A stretch of 64,000 bases of DNA from Semisulcospira habei (GCA_036245525.1 BTPG01000007.1:120752344-120816343), one strand, 5' to 3'; positions 35,143 through 45,674 are shown, counted from the first letter of the stretch. A program made the numbers and translations. The notes: generated by a model from the sequence alone, not told the origin.

Positions 35143-35205
35143 CAAGAGGCATACATCCTCATGAGCCCCCGCATTTGCGGGGGCTATGAGGATGTATACC
35201 TCTTG
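35143..35205. repeat. Family A palindrome, copy 13
   Basis: CAAGAGGCATACATCCTCAT / ATGAGGATGTATACCTCTTG. ATACATCC and GGATGTAT changed together relative to ATAGATCC/GGATCTAT. Confidence 0.9.
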
Positions 35206-35639
35206 CTGGCAATAGTTATGTTCTTTGCGCCGCAAGTGGAAACTGTTTTGGTCTGGTCGGCGACCAAAAGAACATTCAGAGCAGTTACATGTACTAGGCT
35301 ACTACTTAGTTTAGGACTATCGCATGCATTGTGGTATGCACAGGGGTGTAATGCCCTGTTGCTGTGTAGAAGAGGCCATGCACAATGAAAAGCAGCCTTA
35401 TTTTACTTATGTCACTCTCTCTTTTTCTCTATCTATTATTTCCAAACGTCTACAAACGAATAATACGATGACAAACAGAAGTAAGTAATTTGTATTACAA
35501 AAAAAACAAAAAACAAACAAAAAAAAAAAAACCCCAAAAAACAACAGTATCCCAATACAATAATATGTTTAATGGTTAGTGAAAATGCACTATTTACTCA
35601 TTATACAAACTCAAAATGAGTAACCGCTTGTAGCTCCAT

Positions 35640-36055
35640 TAAGGCGCAGATACACGGTCCGTTCGTGTCGTGCGACTGTGCGGGTCGGTCGGCCGCCTGA
35701 TCGGAAGTCTGACGGGATGGAGCGCTACACGTTCCCGCATAGCCCGACCCGCAGATACCACTGCCTGCTGGAAATTCCAGAAGGGGTCAAGGCCTCTGCT
35801 TCGGTAAACAATGGCGGATTCACACGGCAGCAGCGCCATTTTTCAAAAGAGAGGGGTGTGCGCGAAACTCGCAATGTGATTGGTCATCCGGTACCAGCCG
35901 TCAGACTCTGTGGGCTGAAAGTAGCGCCAGCCTCTACTCGTCCCGCGGCCCGCGCGATCCGATGGTGACGTCAGAAATCTGATAGTTGCCCTGGAAACCC
36001 ATCAGATCGCGCACAGTCGCACGACACGATCTGACCGTGTATCTGCGCCTTTAGT
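35640..36055. mobile_element. MITE-like element with about 42-bp terminal inverted repeats
   Basis: Left end TTAAGGCGCAGATACACGGT then CGTGTCGTGCGACTGTGCG; right end CGCACAGTCGCACGACACG then ACCGTGTATCTGCGCCTTTA. The roughly 330-bp interior has no transposase. The flanking duplication is too short to define (T/TA). The superfamily is unassigned. Confidence 0.82.
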
Positions 36056-36346
36056 CCTAGCAATACTACAGGTAAATCACACAGTCACTAGCCTAAATAC
36101 TCAATTTTCCAGCAGACACACACCCTAGAGCTATAGCGGTCGACACGCAAACGTGTTAGCCATTCTAAGGTAGTGGTAAGCTGAGTATACACGGTAGGTA
36201 ATCCAGCGTCTAATAGACTACAGAGTTGCGGTCCTTTACTTCCCTCACGGCGTTCCTCATGTTGCTGTCAACACTATTTCGTGCGTCCGTGATGCTCTTT
36301 TTTTTTTTTTACGTTGTGGCTGTCGGGGAATTTGTGTGCCACAATC

Positions 36347-36380
36347 TGCAAGGGCTCATGAAAATCTATGGCTCTTCCTG
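36347..36380. repeat. Family A half-hairpin
   Basis: TGCAAGGGCTCATGAAAATC and TATGGCTCTTC: a right arm without its left partner. Confidence 0.68.
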
Positions 36381-36480
36381 AAACTATCTACGTCTGAGTT
36401 ATTCCTTGAGAAGAGTAAATAGCAGGCGGTTTATCATATAACGTTAGCCGCGTCAGAGTGGCTAATTTATGACCCAAACT

Positions 36481-36548
36481 TGCAAGCGGCCTAGATCCTC
36501 ATGAGCCCCCGCCTGAGGCGGGGGCTCATGAGGATCTAGTCCTATTGC
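36481..36548. repeat. Family A palindrome, copy 15
   Basis: TGCAAGCGGCCTAGATCCTC / GAGGATCTAGTCCTATTGCA around GCCCCCGCCTGAGGCGGGGGC, with a 3-5-nt loop. Confidence 0.88.
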
Positions 36549-37223
36549 AGACGCATCTTCCTTCAGTCATTTACGTTTTAGTCTTCCATCAGGGTTAGAA
36601 AGTAGCGGGGACTCCGCGTACGAGGGGAGCTAATTTTTGGCCCTCGTCGCTCAATGGGCTGCTGGCGCCGGCACCGCTTTACAATTCAACTCTCCGTCTG
36701 ACGGGCCAGCTGACAGGCCGGGCTAAGCCACGCCCACTTTGCACGCGCTCAGGGACTGAAAGGAGACAGAAAACGAGACCACAAATTCAGTAAATTCTTG
36801 TTTTTTTTCCCCCTAATATTAAAATCTAATTATAAAAATTGTATTTAAAGCGGAAACGAAATAATTCAAGACTTTTCTTAAACTGTATTGTCGCATGAGG
36901 GGGACTTGGGCTGTCTGCCACAGGGGAAGTCAGTAGTGTTTTAAGATACACTTCTGTAACAGATGGTTACGAAACGCTACACACAGCGTATAGCTATAGC
37001 AGCGCGGCCATCCGGTGCCGGACCTATGTAACTTTTTTTCATATTTTTGTTTTCGTGCTTTGATATTAAACTGTCGTTCATCGTTAGAAAGATGATAGGT
37101 CCTAATGAAATCACGAGAAAGCATTAGTAAGAAACATAACTACAAAGTGAACAATTGTCAACCATAAGATATATTTTTTTTAGAGGAGGAATATGTCTGC
37201 TACATTGTGAAATTAACATTTAA
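36549..37223. other. Unannotated stretch; holds the first copy of a dispersed 60-bp repeat
   Basis: 36938-36999 (GATACACTTCTGTAACAGAT, GGTTACGAAA, GCGTATAGCTAT) recurs in the same orientation at 38094-38143. No gene recognised. Confidence 0.7.
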
Positions 37224-37304
37224 TTAACACATTCGAGACGTAATGCATTCGGATACGCGGCTTTCAGCCGCGTATCCGAATGCAGTACGTCTCGAATGTG
37301 TTAA
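37224..37304. repeat. Family E palindrome, copy 2, TTAA at both ends
   Basis: TTAACACATTCGAGACGTAA .. CGGATACGCGGCTTTCAGCCGCGTATCCG .. mirrored to TTAA, 81 bp. Arms are nearly perfect with a 3-nt centre. It is the cleanest example of the family. Confidence 0.93.
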
Positions 37305-37576
37305 ACACCTTGTCTCACGAACAAAACGAACTGACACGCCCAAAACAGAGCGAATTTAATGCATATCGTAGACTTTAATTTGTAAAAGAACCTTTACACG
37401 ATTTTTTTTATATCAAACTGACACACAAAGGCAAAGGATGATCTAGGTCTTCAGGCACAGATCACACCGCAACGCGGAACTGATACACAGACAAAGTAGG
37501 GTCCCATAAACCACCCAACTACAGCAGACATCGTCTTCATCCGCTTGCAACCTGACCACATCCAGGTTTTTTGTTC

Positions 37577-37788
37577 TCATTCAGCCCGACGCGCGTATTT
37601 CCCAAATTTTGGAGGCGTCATCTAACGGCTATGCACCCGTTGTTGCAGGAGATGGGTCGACTATGATAATTCAAGGGTAGTGCCAGATTAGCTTGGCACC
37701 TGTCGGCGCCAAGCTAATCTGGCACTACCCTTGAATTATTATGGTCGACCCATCTCATGCTGTAATGCGTCAGGGCTGAATGGGTTAA
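37577..37788. repeat. Family B element, subfamily 1
   Basis: CATTCAGCCCGACGCGCG and GGGCTGAATGGGTTAA ends; hairpin AATTCAAGGGTAGTGCCAGA / TCTGGCACTACCCTTGAATT around GGCACCTGTCGGCGCC. Confidence 0.9.
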
Positions 37789-37798
37789 AGACCTCGCC

Positions 37799-37823
37799 CC
37801 CCCCTTCCCCCCCCCCCCCCCCT
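37799..37823. repeat. Poly-C tract
   Basis: C6 TT then C16 with a T break. Confidence 0.85.
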
Positions 37824-38718
37824 CCCGCCACACACACACCCCTTGTAAAATTGTGGTTGCTAAAAGCCGGTTTTGTTGCGGAAAACCAAATTAATTTTAC
37901 TCTGCTTTCCACTCCATACCCGCGGCAGAAGGCGCCATAAGGTTTAACTGCCATTGTCTAGGCTCTGAAGGTTGAATCAGAAACAACGAACGGCGTGTTG
38001 AAAAATGCCGCAGACCTACACGTATTTCAGTACTGTTTAAAAAAAAATTGTCACTAAAAACGAGATCACTTAAAGGCCCACTACCGCCGTAACTGTTTTA
38101 GATACACTTCTGTAACAGATGGTTACGAAAGCGTATAGCTATGGCTCATTTAGGCACACAGGAATTCAGTTCAGCACACGTTGTCTTTATATCTAGTAAC
38201 CTGACAATGACTCCACTCCGTACTAGAAATACTACGTTGTCAGTGCGAGGAAAAACAGCTTGAAATAGACTGACACCCTAACGGCAGAGCAGAATAAATA
38301 AGTGCGATTACGCGTGTGCTTTTGCTGCGTGTCCAAACCGTTGTTAAAGTTCATTAGGTGTGTCGACAAGGCATAACACACACAACTGGTGCTGAAATGT
38401 GTCTTCTGAGATTTATGCGTAATTGTACTTTAAAGCCGCCAGTTCGGATGTAGCAGGAAGACCAAAAAACTTCGCACGCAAACCGGCTTCTAGGGACTCT
38501 GTGGAGTTTGAATGCGTTTACATGTCAGTAAATAAGTTTAACCCTGTAACTGCTAGTCACGCGACATTTTCCGTCGAGTGGTATCGTCAGTAACAGTAAC
38601 AGTGAAGGGGTGAACCCATATCCTGCCGCTGGACGCATATGTTTCTAAAATAAATTTGCATTCGGCGACCAAAAGCTACAGCCTTCCACACATGGGAGAT
38701 GGATGCAAATTGGTCTCA
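37824..38718. other. Unannotated stretch
   Basis: Contains the second copy (38094-38143) of the 60-bp dispersed repeat. Otherwise no gene, tRNA or ordered repeat seen. Confidence 0.55.
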
Positions 38719-38826
38719 GCAAGAGGTATAGATCCTCATGAGCCCCCGCGGTCGCGGGGGCTCTTGAGGATCTATACCTCTAGCAGTTGGGTCGAGTTTA
38801 TTTCTTTCCCTCGGCAGTGATGGGGT
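38588..38826. repeat. Longer element with a family A palindrome at its centre
   Basis: The palindrome is at 38719-38784 (CAGCAAGAGGTATAGATCCT / GGATCTATACCTCTAGC). Outside it, TGAACCCATATCCTGCCGCTGG faces CCTCGGCAGTGATGGGGTTAA, so a TTAACCCC..CTGCCG terminus is visible at both sides. Confidence 0.75.
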
Positions 38827-38960
38827 TAAATGTAGAAACGTCAAAGGCAACAACGTCCTTCAAGTCATCTGAAAGTCTGGACAAGTTGTGTACAGAGATC
38901 GGTCACTTTAAGCGGACACTTAGCTGAACACGAGTTACACATTATCATTGCTTTCTTCTT

Positions 38961-38995
38961 CCCCCCCCCCCCCCCCCCCCCCCACACACACACAC
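38961..38995. repeat. Poly-C tract with (CA)n
   Basis: About 22 C followed by ACACACACACA. Confidence 0.9.
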
Positions 38996-39110
38996 TTTTC
39001 GTCCCAATGCACACGAGTGGACATAAATGATTTATCTGTTGTAATTTCAGAATTTGATAGAGAAGAAATTTGCTTATAACGAGGTCAGACTAGAACAGAC
39101 GTCGGATATG

Positions 39111-39345
39111 TGGGGCGATCCGTGGCGCACCGGTAAAAGCGCCTGCCACCAATGCTAGAGGTGCGAGGTTCGATACACGGTTCTGGCGTCGGACTTTTCT
39201 CCTCTAATAAGTGTCGCCGTTAATTCGGGTGGACCGTCGGGGGTTCTTTCTCCGGGTACTCCGGCTCTTTCTCCCCCACGACATTGGCATCAATTTCAGC
39301 CCACTAAATAACTTTCAAATATAAACAATTTGAATTTCCAAAAAC
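39111..39345 (+). mobile_element. tRNA-derived SINE
   Basis: The head looks like a tRNA gene: box A TGGCGCACCGG at 39123-39133 and box B GGTTCGATACA at 39167-39177, 33 bp apart, enough for RNA polymerase III. The downstream body carries GGGTTCTTTCTCCGGGTACTCCGG, resembling a core motif widespread in animal SINEs (whole motif at 39241-39264). It ends in A/T-rich DNA with no clean tail or duplication that I can define. No intact tRNA cloverleaf is expected. Confidence 0.75.
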
Positions 39346-40025
39346 TTCAGTAGCTCGCCTGAGCTTGCTTTTATCACCACGTGAGTGTTATGTATTTATG
39401 TACAGTGTGTGAGTGAATGCGCGTGATTCACGTGAGCGTGCTTGTTGGGTTCAGTTCGCGGCGGCGCTTTGAGCCGATTTTCAATTGGGATAAAGCGCCT
39501 ATTTAATGCGCTGATTGATTTATTTATATAACTGAACAACTCTTTATTAGAGACAAACAAAATCCATAACGAAAAGCCGCTGACTGCCAAGCGCGTAAAA
39601 AAGAAAGAAAATCCCAAACGAAGAAAGAAACTCTCTCAATAAATACAATACACCCATTCGGAATCTCAGACAAGTAATTCATGTTGGGGGGGTTGGGGGG
39701 GGGGGGGGTTGTACCAAACCGACTCAGAGGGCTCGTGTTTTCAAAACATTTTCGGAAAACTCAAGGCATTCAGCTTCACTACCTTCCGCATCATTTTCCA
39801 GTGATGGTGACATCGCTGATCTCATCATCTTTTTACAGTTGCGTTTATTGCTAATCCTGTGAAAATAACCCCGATCGAAAATGATATTTTAGCCCGTTCT
39901 GTCTCATTAGAACAAGTTAGAAGCACTTCTGGGGACCAAATATCATGGGCTCAGAAGTCGGATTCGCCCATTTTAGTCACCGTACTGAACAAGAGAATAA
40001 AACACCACGTTGGTTTTCCGTTTCT
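39346..40025. other. Unannotated stretch
   Basis: AT-rich DNA with a G-rich run at 39685-39709 (GGGGGGTTGGGGGGGGGG). No gene recognised. Confidence 0.5.
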
Positions 40026-40236
40026 CATAACCATCATTCGGAATACACAACTGTGTGAAATAAGTTTGACTAGCATAGTTCAAGGGTAGTGCCAGGATAG
40101 CTTGGCGCCTCTAGGCGCCAAGCTATTCTGGCAACACCCTTGAACTAAAGCCATTGGTCTATATCCTTATCTGCAAGTACTATAATGTGGCAGTGTAACA
40201 AATTTGAAGCTTTTAGTCTCAGTATGCTATGGGATA
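40026..40236. repeat. Family B element, subfamily 2
   Basis: Same layout and sequence as 23532-23756: ATAACCATCATTCGGAATAC start, GTTTGACTAGCATAGTTCAA, hairpin around GGCGCCTCTAGGCGCC, and a TCTATATCCTTATCTGCAAG tail block. Confidence 0.88.
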
Positions 40237-40934
40237 AGAGACAAGCCGCACGCACATTTCTCCCAGAACTATGTTTGTTTGGTACAACAATAGCGAATGC
40301 GCAGTCCTAAGTCCGAATGGGTGTATTATAGCCCAAGGTATTATGTCGCAATTGTCACTTCCCAGGCATGTTTCTCAAGTTCTTCTATGGAGTTTTCTTT
40401 GCTTTGTTAGAGGCCCAGGCAGCACTATTTTTATGAGACTTAAATTCACTCATAACAACCTTCGAATATAACATAAATGTTTGGGTCCCAGCTGGGGCCA
40501 GTTGCATGAGCGAGCTTAGTCCTGCACTGACCAGCCCACTAAGCAAGGTGCGCCGCAATAGACCCAAGGCATTTTGTTTATGCTACTCAGTATGTTTTCA
40601 GCTGGCTGTATTTTGAAAACTGTTTTCTATCCAATGTTGAACTTCGACGGAGAGGACGAAATCGTATGACTATGAACACGAGTTACTAACACTGCTGTAG
40701 TAGTAGGCCTACATATCCGGGAACCAAACAAAAGAACAACGGTCAGTCAGGCGGTCTAGTGCGACTAGTCAGTGCTTAGTCCAGTATATTTTGGCATACC
40801 ACGAGCAGTCACTTCACTAGTCAATCGAAAACATACAGCCTCTGGACGTCAACATTTAAACACTCTGAATGCCTTTGTCGCCGTTAACACCACCAGTCTG
40901 AGTTCATTCTCGAAGCGAGTACCGTCTCCCATCT

Positions 40935-41000
40935 GCAAGAGGCATAGATCCTCATGAGCCCCCGCAATTGCGGGGGCTCATGAGGATCTATGCCTCTTGC
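40935..41000. repeat. Family A palindrome, copy 17
   Basis: A perfect 30-bp arm pair (GCAAGAGGCATAGATCCTCA start) around a 4-6-nt AATT centre. It is the consensus-like copy. Confidence 0.93.
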
Positions 41001-41279
41001 GAGTCGATTTTTTTTTTCAGTATTGAGAGCGCATTTTAGATGGACAGTGTATGGACTTATCCGCGGGGGGAACTGAACCTATATATTAAAACGTTCGGCT
41101 CCTGAGGATCCACGGCTCTCAGTCAACTTCTCCCGTTCACAGCGTTTATAGCGGGTGTTCTCTATCCAGACTACTGCGGGTCACGTCGGCAAAGCTAACT
41201 CCAGCGCACAAAGAGGGCTTCCTATAGGAAAGCGATTACTCCCGCCAGTGTAAACACAAGCGCGCCGACGACCACTTTC

Positions 41280-42739
41280 TGTTGTGTTCCCCCGTACTCC
41301 ACAGTGGAAACTGGCAAAACTTTGCCCTGTCAATCAAGAGCGCGCGCGCCTGTCAGTCAAGCCGTCGCTGCTGCAAGTGGGCGGGGCCCACTGGCGCCTG
41401 CAGGCTACGCGGTGTCTGGGCGGCTAGCACGTTGACGGCTCTCGCTGTTTATGCCCTGCGGCGCTCGCGCTGTGTGGCCTGTGCTCTCGCTCCGTACACC
41501 ATTGCAGACAGACTGAAATCCCATGAAATTCGGCCTTATTTTGTAGTGTTTCGGGTGAAAAATCTACGAGCCCCTGGCGTTTTCCCCCTAAGTTTTCTAC
41601 TCTCTGGAACTTTCTTGGATTTAGTCCTTGTTCCCGAAGGTAGTTTTGAAGTTATATTAGGCTAATTAATTCATAGGTAGCGGACCGCTTTGTCAGCTTG
41701 ATGTGCCTGTTTTCAACCAACAACATTAGTGAAAGAGGCTTAGATTCTCATGAGCCCGTGCAAAATGCACGGGCTCATGAGAATCTATGCCACTTGCACT
41801 CAAATGGTCTTAGTTTAAATTTTGTATTTATAATAATATTCATGATCCTTAAAGGTAGGAACTGTAGTGGTGGTTCATCCTGCGATTGTGTGTTGACACT
41901 CTGTCAGCACTGATAAAGAGCTCAGCCAGCGGAGACACCGTGTCTGCCGCCCGCGCCTGACTGCCAATGGTAGGCGGCGCGAGGAGCGTGGGGGGTGGCT
42001 CCCCACATTCCGTGCGCCACCTCCCATTGGCTGAGCACTCACAGCCGACCAATGGCAGCCGCGGACACAGAAAAGGTGATGTATGTCGGGCGGCTTGAGT
42101 GGCGATAAGCGGGGCGCGCGGCGCTGGTGCTGTCAGAGACGATAGATCGTTTTTCCCTGGGCCTCACCTTCACGCTTACATGCTGCCCGGCTAGCGCTAG
42201 GACGCGACACTCGCTAGTGCCTCAGTACAGCTGGCAGCACGCGTGGTCTGGCATCACAGCCGGTACTGTATCTCCGCGCGTATACTAAACCAACTACCTG
42301 TAGTACAGCCACTACCACCAGTACCGTTCTCACCTTTAGTACAACCGCTTCTGCACCGGACTGGCTTCAGTACACCCCTGCTGTTATTTTGAATGTGGTT
42401 TCTTTGTGAACTGTGACAAAGCGAGATTAATTCTCTCCACTGTGAAACAATGGCCGGATCACAGATGCGAAAGGTTGTTAGTGGGCGCTGCGCGGTAGCG
42501 CCAAGCTGAACTGTATCCGTGTTGACGTTTTTAGTAGTGTGGTATTAGGACTTGTGATTTGTCGACTGTGTTTTCTGACCGTGTTTTCCTTGTCACTGTT
42601 GTGTTGTAGTCAGAGCTGAATGCTGCGTTCCCGGGAACTCGGCTATAGTCTGTGTCAACATTAGTGCCAACATACACTGAAACTAATCTCAGTCTAGTCG
42701 GAGACTTTGTCCAGTAAGGGCACCAAGAAAGGACGTCGC
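41280..42739 (+). promoter_or_regulatory. Probable promoter and 5' UTR of the Tbx2/3 gene
   Basis: A GC- and CpG-rich area, with a family A hairpin at 41731-41797. Three CCAAT boxes sit close together at 41963-41969, 42024-42030 (reverse) and 42049-42055, with a GGGCGGGGCC-like GC box near 41380. No TATA box is clear. Position immediately upstream of exon 1 suggests the start site lies roughly between 42050 and 42500; this is inference. Open frames inside are shadows of the CpG composition. Confidence 0.5.
41731..41797. repeat. Family A palindrome, copy 18
   Basis: GAAAGAGGCTTAGATTCTCA / TGAGAATCTATGCCACTTGC around GAGCCCGTGCAAAATGCACGGGCTC; the core changed in both arms (CCCGTGC/GCACGGG). 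Confidence 0.9.
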
Positions 42740-42763
42740 ATGACAACCGGACTTGGGAATTGA
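42740..42763 (+). other. Upstream ORF in the Tbx2/3 leader
   Basis: ATG ACA ... TGA, seven codons, ends 40 nt before the main start in a different frame. It might modulate translation if it lies in the mRNA. Confidence 0.45.
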
Positions 42764-42803
42764 AATCCAGAAGGAAAATCTTCATCATCATCATTCAGTT
42801 ACC

Positions 42804-43126
42804 ATGGCTTTCACACCGTTCTCAATGGCACCGCCGCATCTCGACTACCTGCCCTTCTTTTCACCCCTCCCTTTCCAAGTGCCCAGCGGACACCCGGCCT
42901 CGGCCCTGCTGAAGCTGCAGCAAAGTGCCATGCTGCCCCGGCCACTAATGGACCCCGGAGACCCCTACAGCTTGCTGAGGGGCATGGGCCTGGGGATGGG
43001 GCAGCCCCTGGACTCGGGCGTGGACCCTGACGTCAAGGACGACCCCAAGGCGGATCTGGAGGGCATGCACCTCTGGAAGCAGTTCCACAAGCTCGGCACT
43101 GAGATGGTCATCACCAAGTCTGGCAG
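42804..43126 (+). CDS. Tbx2/3: Tbx2/3 (optomotor-blind class) T-box transcription factor, exon 1
   Basis: Partial gene. It encodes a nuclear DNA-binding regulator; Tbx2/3 proteins mainly repress targets in limb, neural and mantle-type patterning in animals. About 108 residues are visible. The [11 protein letters not shown] start matches the MAF/MAYxPF opening of the family, and a Pro/Leu-rich region ([14 protein letters not shown]) follows. Then [19 protein letters not shown] and [10 protein letters not shown] form the first strand of the T-box, diagnostic of Tbx2/3 rather than Tbx1, 4/5 or 20. The exon ends AG|GTAAGG at 43126/43127, splitting an Arg codon as in this gene's conserved first intron. 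ATG 42804 sits in ACCATGG, with an in-frame TGA at 42741. No later T-box exon lies in the window. Confidence 0.88.
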
Positions 43127-43367
43127 GTAAGGCGTGTTAGAGTACATGAACAATATAATATGGAACGCATGAACAATATTAACCAAATGACTTAACCATG
43201 AATCATCGCGACAAAAACAGCTACCGACAGGGTTAGGTTAACCTCACTGTCCCTTATACCAGGCTTTATGCCGCATATCCAATTCGACAAGGCATGCCAG
43301 GGTGCGGCACTTCTGCATTGATTTAAATACTATTCTTTTATATGAAAAGAACCGTACTTTATTAAAG

Positions 43368-43457
43368 TTACCCTTTGGCTGTCGGCAGCGCTAATTGCCG
43401 ACGATCCCTGCAGGAATCATCTCGACAAAATAGCGCTGCCGACAGCCAAAGGGTTAA
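43368..43457. repeat. Family D palindrome, copy 1
   Basis: ACCCTTTGGCTGTCGGCAGC and GCTGCCGACAGCCAAAGGGT followed by TAA. Between them is a second inverted block, CTAATTGCCGACGATCCCTG / CAGGAATCATCTCGACAAAATAG. The right end has TTAA; the left reads GTTA. Confidence 0.9.
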
Positions 43458-44216
43458 CCTTTACGTCGACACATCCTGGTGTTTTGTGTTCCCAACTGTA
43501 TGTGATTTTTTAGCTTATGGGGTGAAACCGCAACGTCCATAATCACATATTGACAGGCAATTATCAAAGCTACTGCACAGAATCCGGGTTGCACCCGCAC
43601 TTTATTTGTCCATAAATTTTCGCCAATTATATTGGCATTGATGCACGATTTTAAATTGGGACTGACTGAAGCGAATGCACTTGATAAATGTTAGTGATGA
43701 TTAAATGACTACAAATATACCAAATTCAGTTATAGACGTTGCCGGGCGTGTTAATTTTTTACCAATAAAAGTACAGGTATTATTATGAAAATGTTTACAC
43801 TAATTGTTTACATCTTATAACTAATACAGTGTTTATTCGGTTAGCATTGTAATGGAAAGCAGAAACCACATTAACAAACGTAATAAAACAAATTATATAT
43901 ATAATCAATATGCAAGGACCTAGTAAACACGTCATAAACGTAAACGTATTTTAGTATTAATACACGCAATACATATTATTTACTTACACAATAGAGGCGT
44001 TTTATGGCCGGCCATTGCTGCTGTTTTCGCGTGATCATTGCGATAGGCAAGCTGTTCGGTTGTCCTTGTACAAATGTTCATAGAGTCATATTCCTAGTGT
44101 TGCAATAATGTCGGCTTCGCGGGAGATGGTATCGCTTTGCAGGAAACGCTATATGACTTCCGAAAATTTGATAACACGTATTTTCAAATTCGAAAAACTT
44201 CATAGGTATAAATATA

Positions 44217-44280
44217 CAAGAGGCATAGATTTTCATGGGCCCCTGCGGATGCAGGGGCCCATGAAAATCTAGGCCTCTTG
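44217..44280. repeat. Family A palindrome, copy 19
   Basis: CAAGAGGCATAGATTTTCAT / ATGAAAATCTAGGCCTCTTG; both arms share TTTTCATGGG/CCCATGAAAA, which differs from most copies. Confidence 0.92.
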
Positions 44281-44946
44281 TTAAGTTGAGACTTGGTCCC
44301 GTTTTCAGACATTAGAATGATTGGGATTTTAAAAAGAAAATAATTCGGCTAAAGATTGAGGGATAGAACCCATGGCTTTAGGCAAGTCGTCAAAATTTGA
44401 AGAGAGATAGTCCCAGTTTTATTTCAGTCATAGAACGTTTGGTGTTACGCGAGCGCGAGTTTTCTAATCGGACTCTAATGTGACGAAGCGATTTGCAAAG
44501 TGTTATTGCCTCGTTATGCGATGATTTGGATCTGCTAAATGGGATTTAGTTTATAGTTTGAATGTGTCAGTGGCCGTGTTTTGGGTGTCGATGTTTTTAT
44601 GGTGTTTGGTCATTAGCCGTGAGAAACTACGCGTTCACGCAGGCAGGGAGTGATACTGTTCTAAAAAGTTTGACTTTATTGCTGTGGAATACTCTGGATT
44701 AGGAGGGATAAGGTTTGGGCCGAGATTAATATGACAGATTTTCATTCGAGAGATATTAATACAAACTCATAAAGTAAAACACTTAGGAAAGACATTCGTT
44801 TTTTGCGTTGCATAATTGCAATAGTTTAATACGGCATGAATACGCAGTCCGTACACTGACACGCACAAATACATATGGCACCAATGTGATGATGGTATGT
44901 CATGAATAATACAAAGACCACAAACACATGTAAGTAAAAAGCAAAC

Positions 44947-44949
<3 letters not shown>

Positions 44950-45024
<75 letters not shown>

Positions 45025-45083
45025 GCACCGCGTGCACCCTCATACAGCAGCATGCAGTTACCCGATATCCTTGGCACGCGCCA

Positions 45084-45141
<58 letters not shown>
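44950..45141. repeat. Facing (GA)n and (CT)n arrays
   Basis: (GA)n at 44950-45023 and (CT)n at 45087-45141, separated by 63 bp of unique sequence. Transcribed or single-stranded DNA could fold into a stem of more than 50 bp. Confidence 0.93.
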
Positions 45142-45145
<4 letters not shown>

Positions 45146-45203
45146 GCACTTTTATTTAATACATATGAGTGAGTAACCTGTTTTTTTTTCCATAAAAATA
45201 CAC

Positions 45204-45419
45204 TTAACCCTCTCACTGCCAGTGAAACCGCCGCACACTGACCCTTATTGGCGTGAAGAAGACAAATGAACAGGGACCAAAACTGAGTAGGCAACAAGAA
45301 CACAGGACCATCAAGAGACATAAACCCTCATGAGCCCCTGCGACTGCGGGGGCTCATGAGGGTTTATGTCTCTTGCGACTAAGACAGTGCTCGCCTTACC
45401 CCGGCAGTTCAAGGGTTAC
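45204..45419. repeat. Longer TTAA-ended element with a family A palindrome at its centre
   Basis: Outer ends TTAACCCTCTCACTGCCAGT and CCCCGGCAGTTCAAGGGTTA. The central palindrome at 45312-45375 (CAAGAGACATAAACCCTCAT / ATGAGGGTTTATGTCTCTTG) has both arms changed together. Confidence 0.85.
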
Positions 45420-45445
45420 AGTGCTGTCGAATTCGGCGTAATGCC

Positions 45446-45505
45446 CTGTTTACTCTTTGTTGACATTTCGGCTTCTATGGAAACGTGAACAAAGAGTAAA
45501 CAGTA
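45446..45505. repeat. Small hairpin
   Basis: CTGTTTACTCTTTGTT and AACAAAGAGTAAACAG around a loop of about 26 nt. Confidence 0.8.
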
Positions 45506-45629
45506 CGGTTTGTACGAATTTTACAGCATAAGCTTCTCGCTCTGTTTTGAATGACTCTACTTGCTCACAGTACTACGGACAATATAAAAATCCAAACTGA
45601 TGGCCATAGTCAAAGTGCATTGTTAACTC

Positions 45630-45674
45630 ATTTCAGCCGCGTATCCGTATGCAGCACGTCTCGAATGAGTTTAT
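45630..45674. repeat. Family E half-element
   Basis: CAGCCGCGTATCCGTATGCA, GCACGTCTCGAATGAGTTTA: right arm only. Confidence 0.75.

Noticed and set aside
39111..39185. A functional tRNA gene
   Set aside because: Only A and B boxes fit; acceptor and anticodon stems do not pair well and SINE body sequence follows.
41282..41665. 127-codon frame upstream of Tbx2/3 that looks protein-like in composition
   Set aside because: Lies in CpG-rich DNA with no recognisable domain, splice pattern or codon signal; treated as promoter region.
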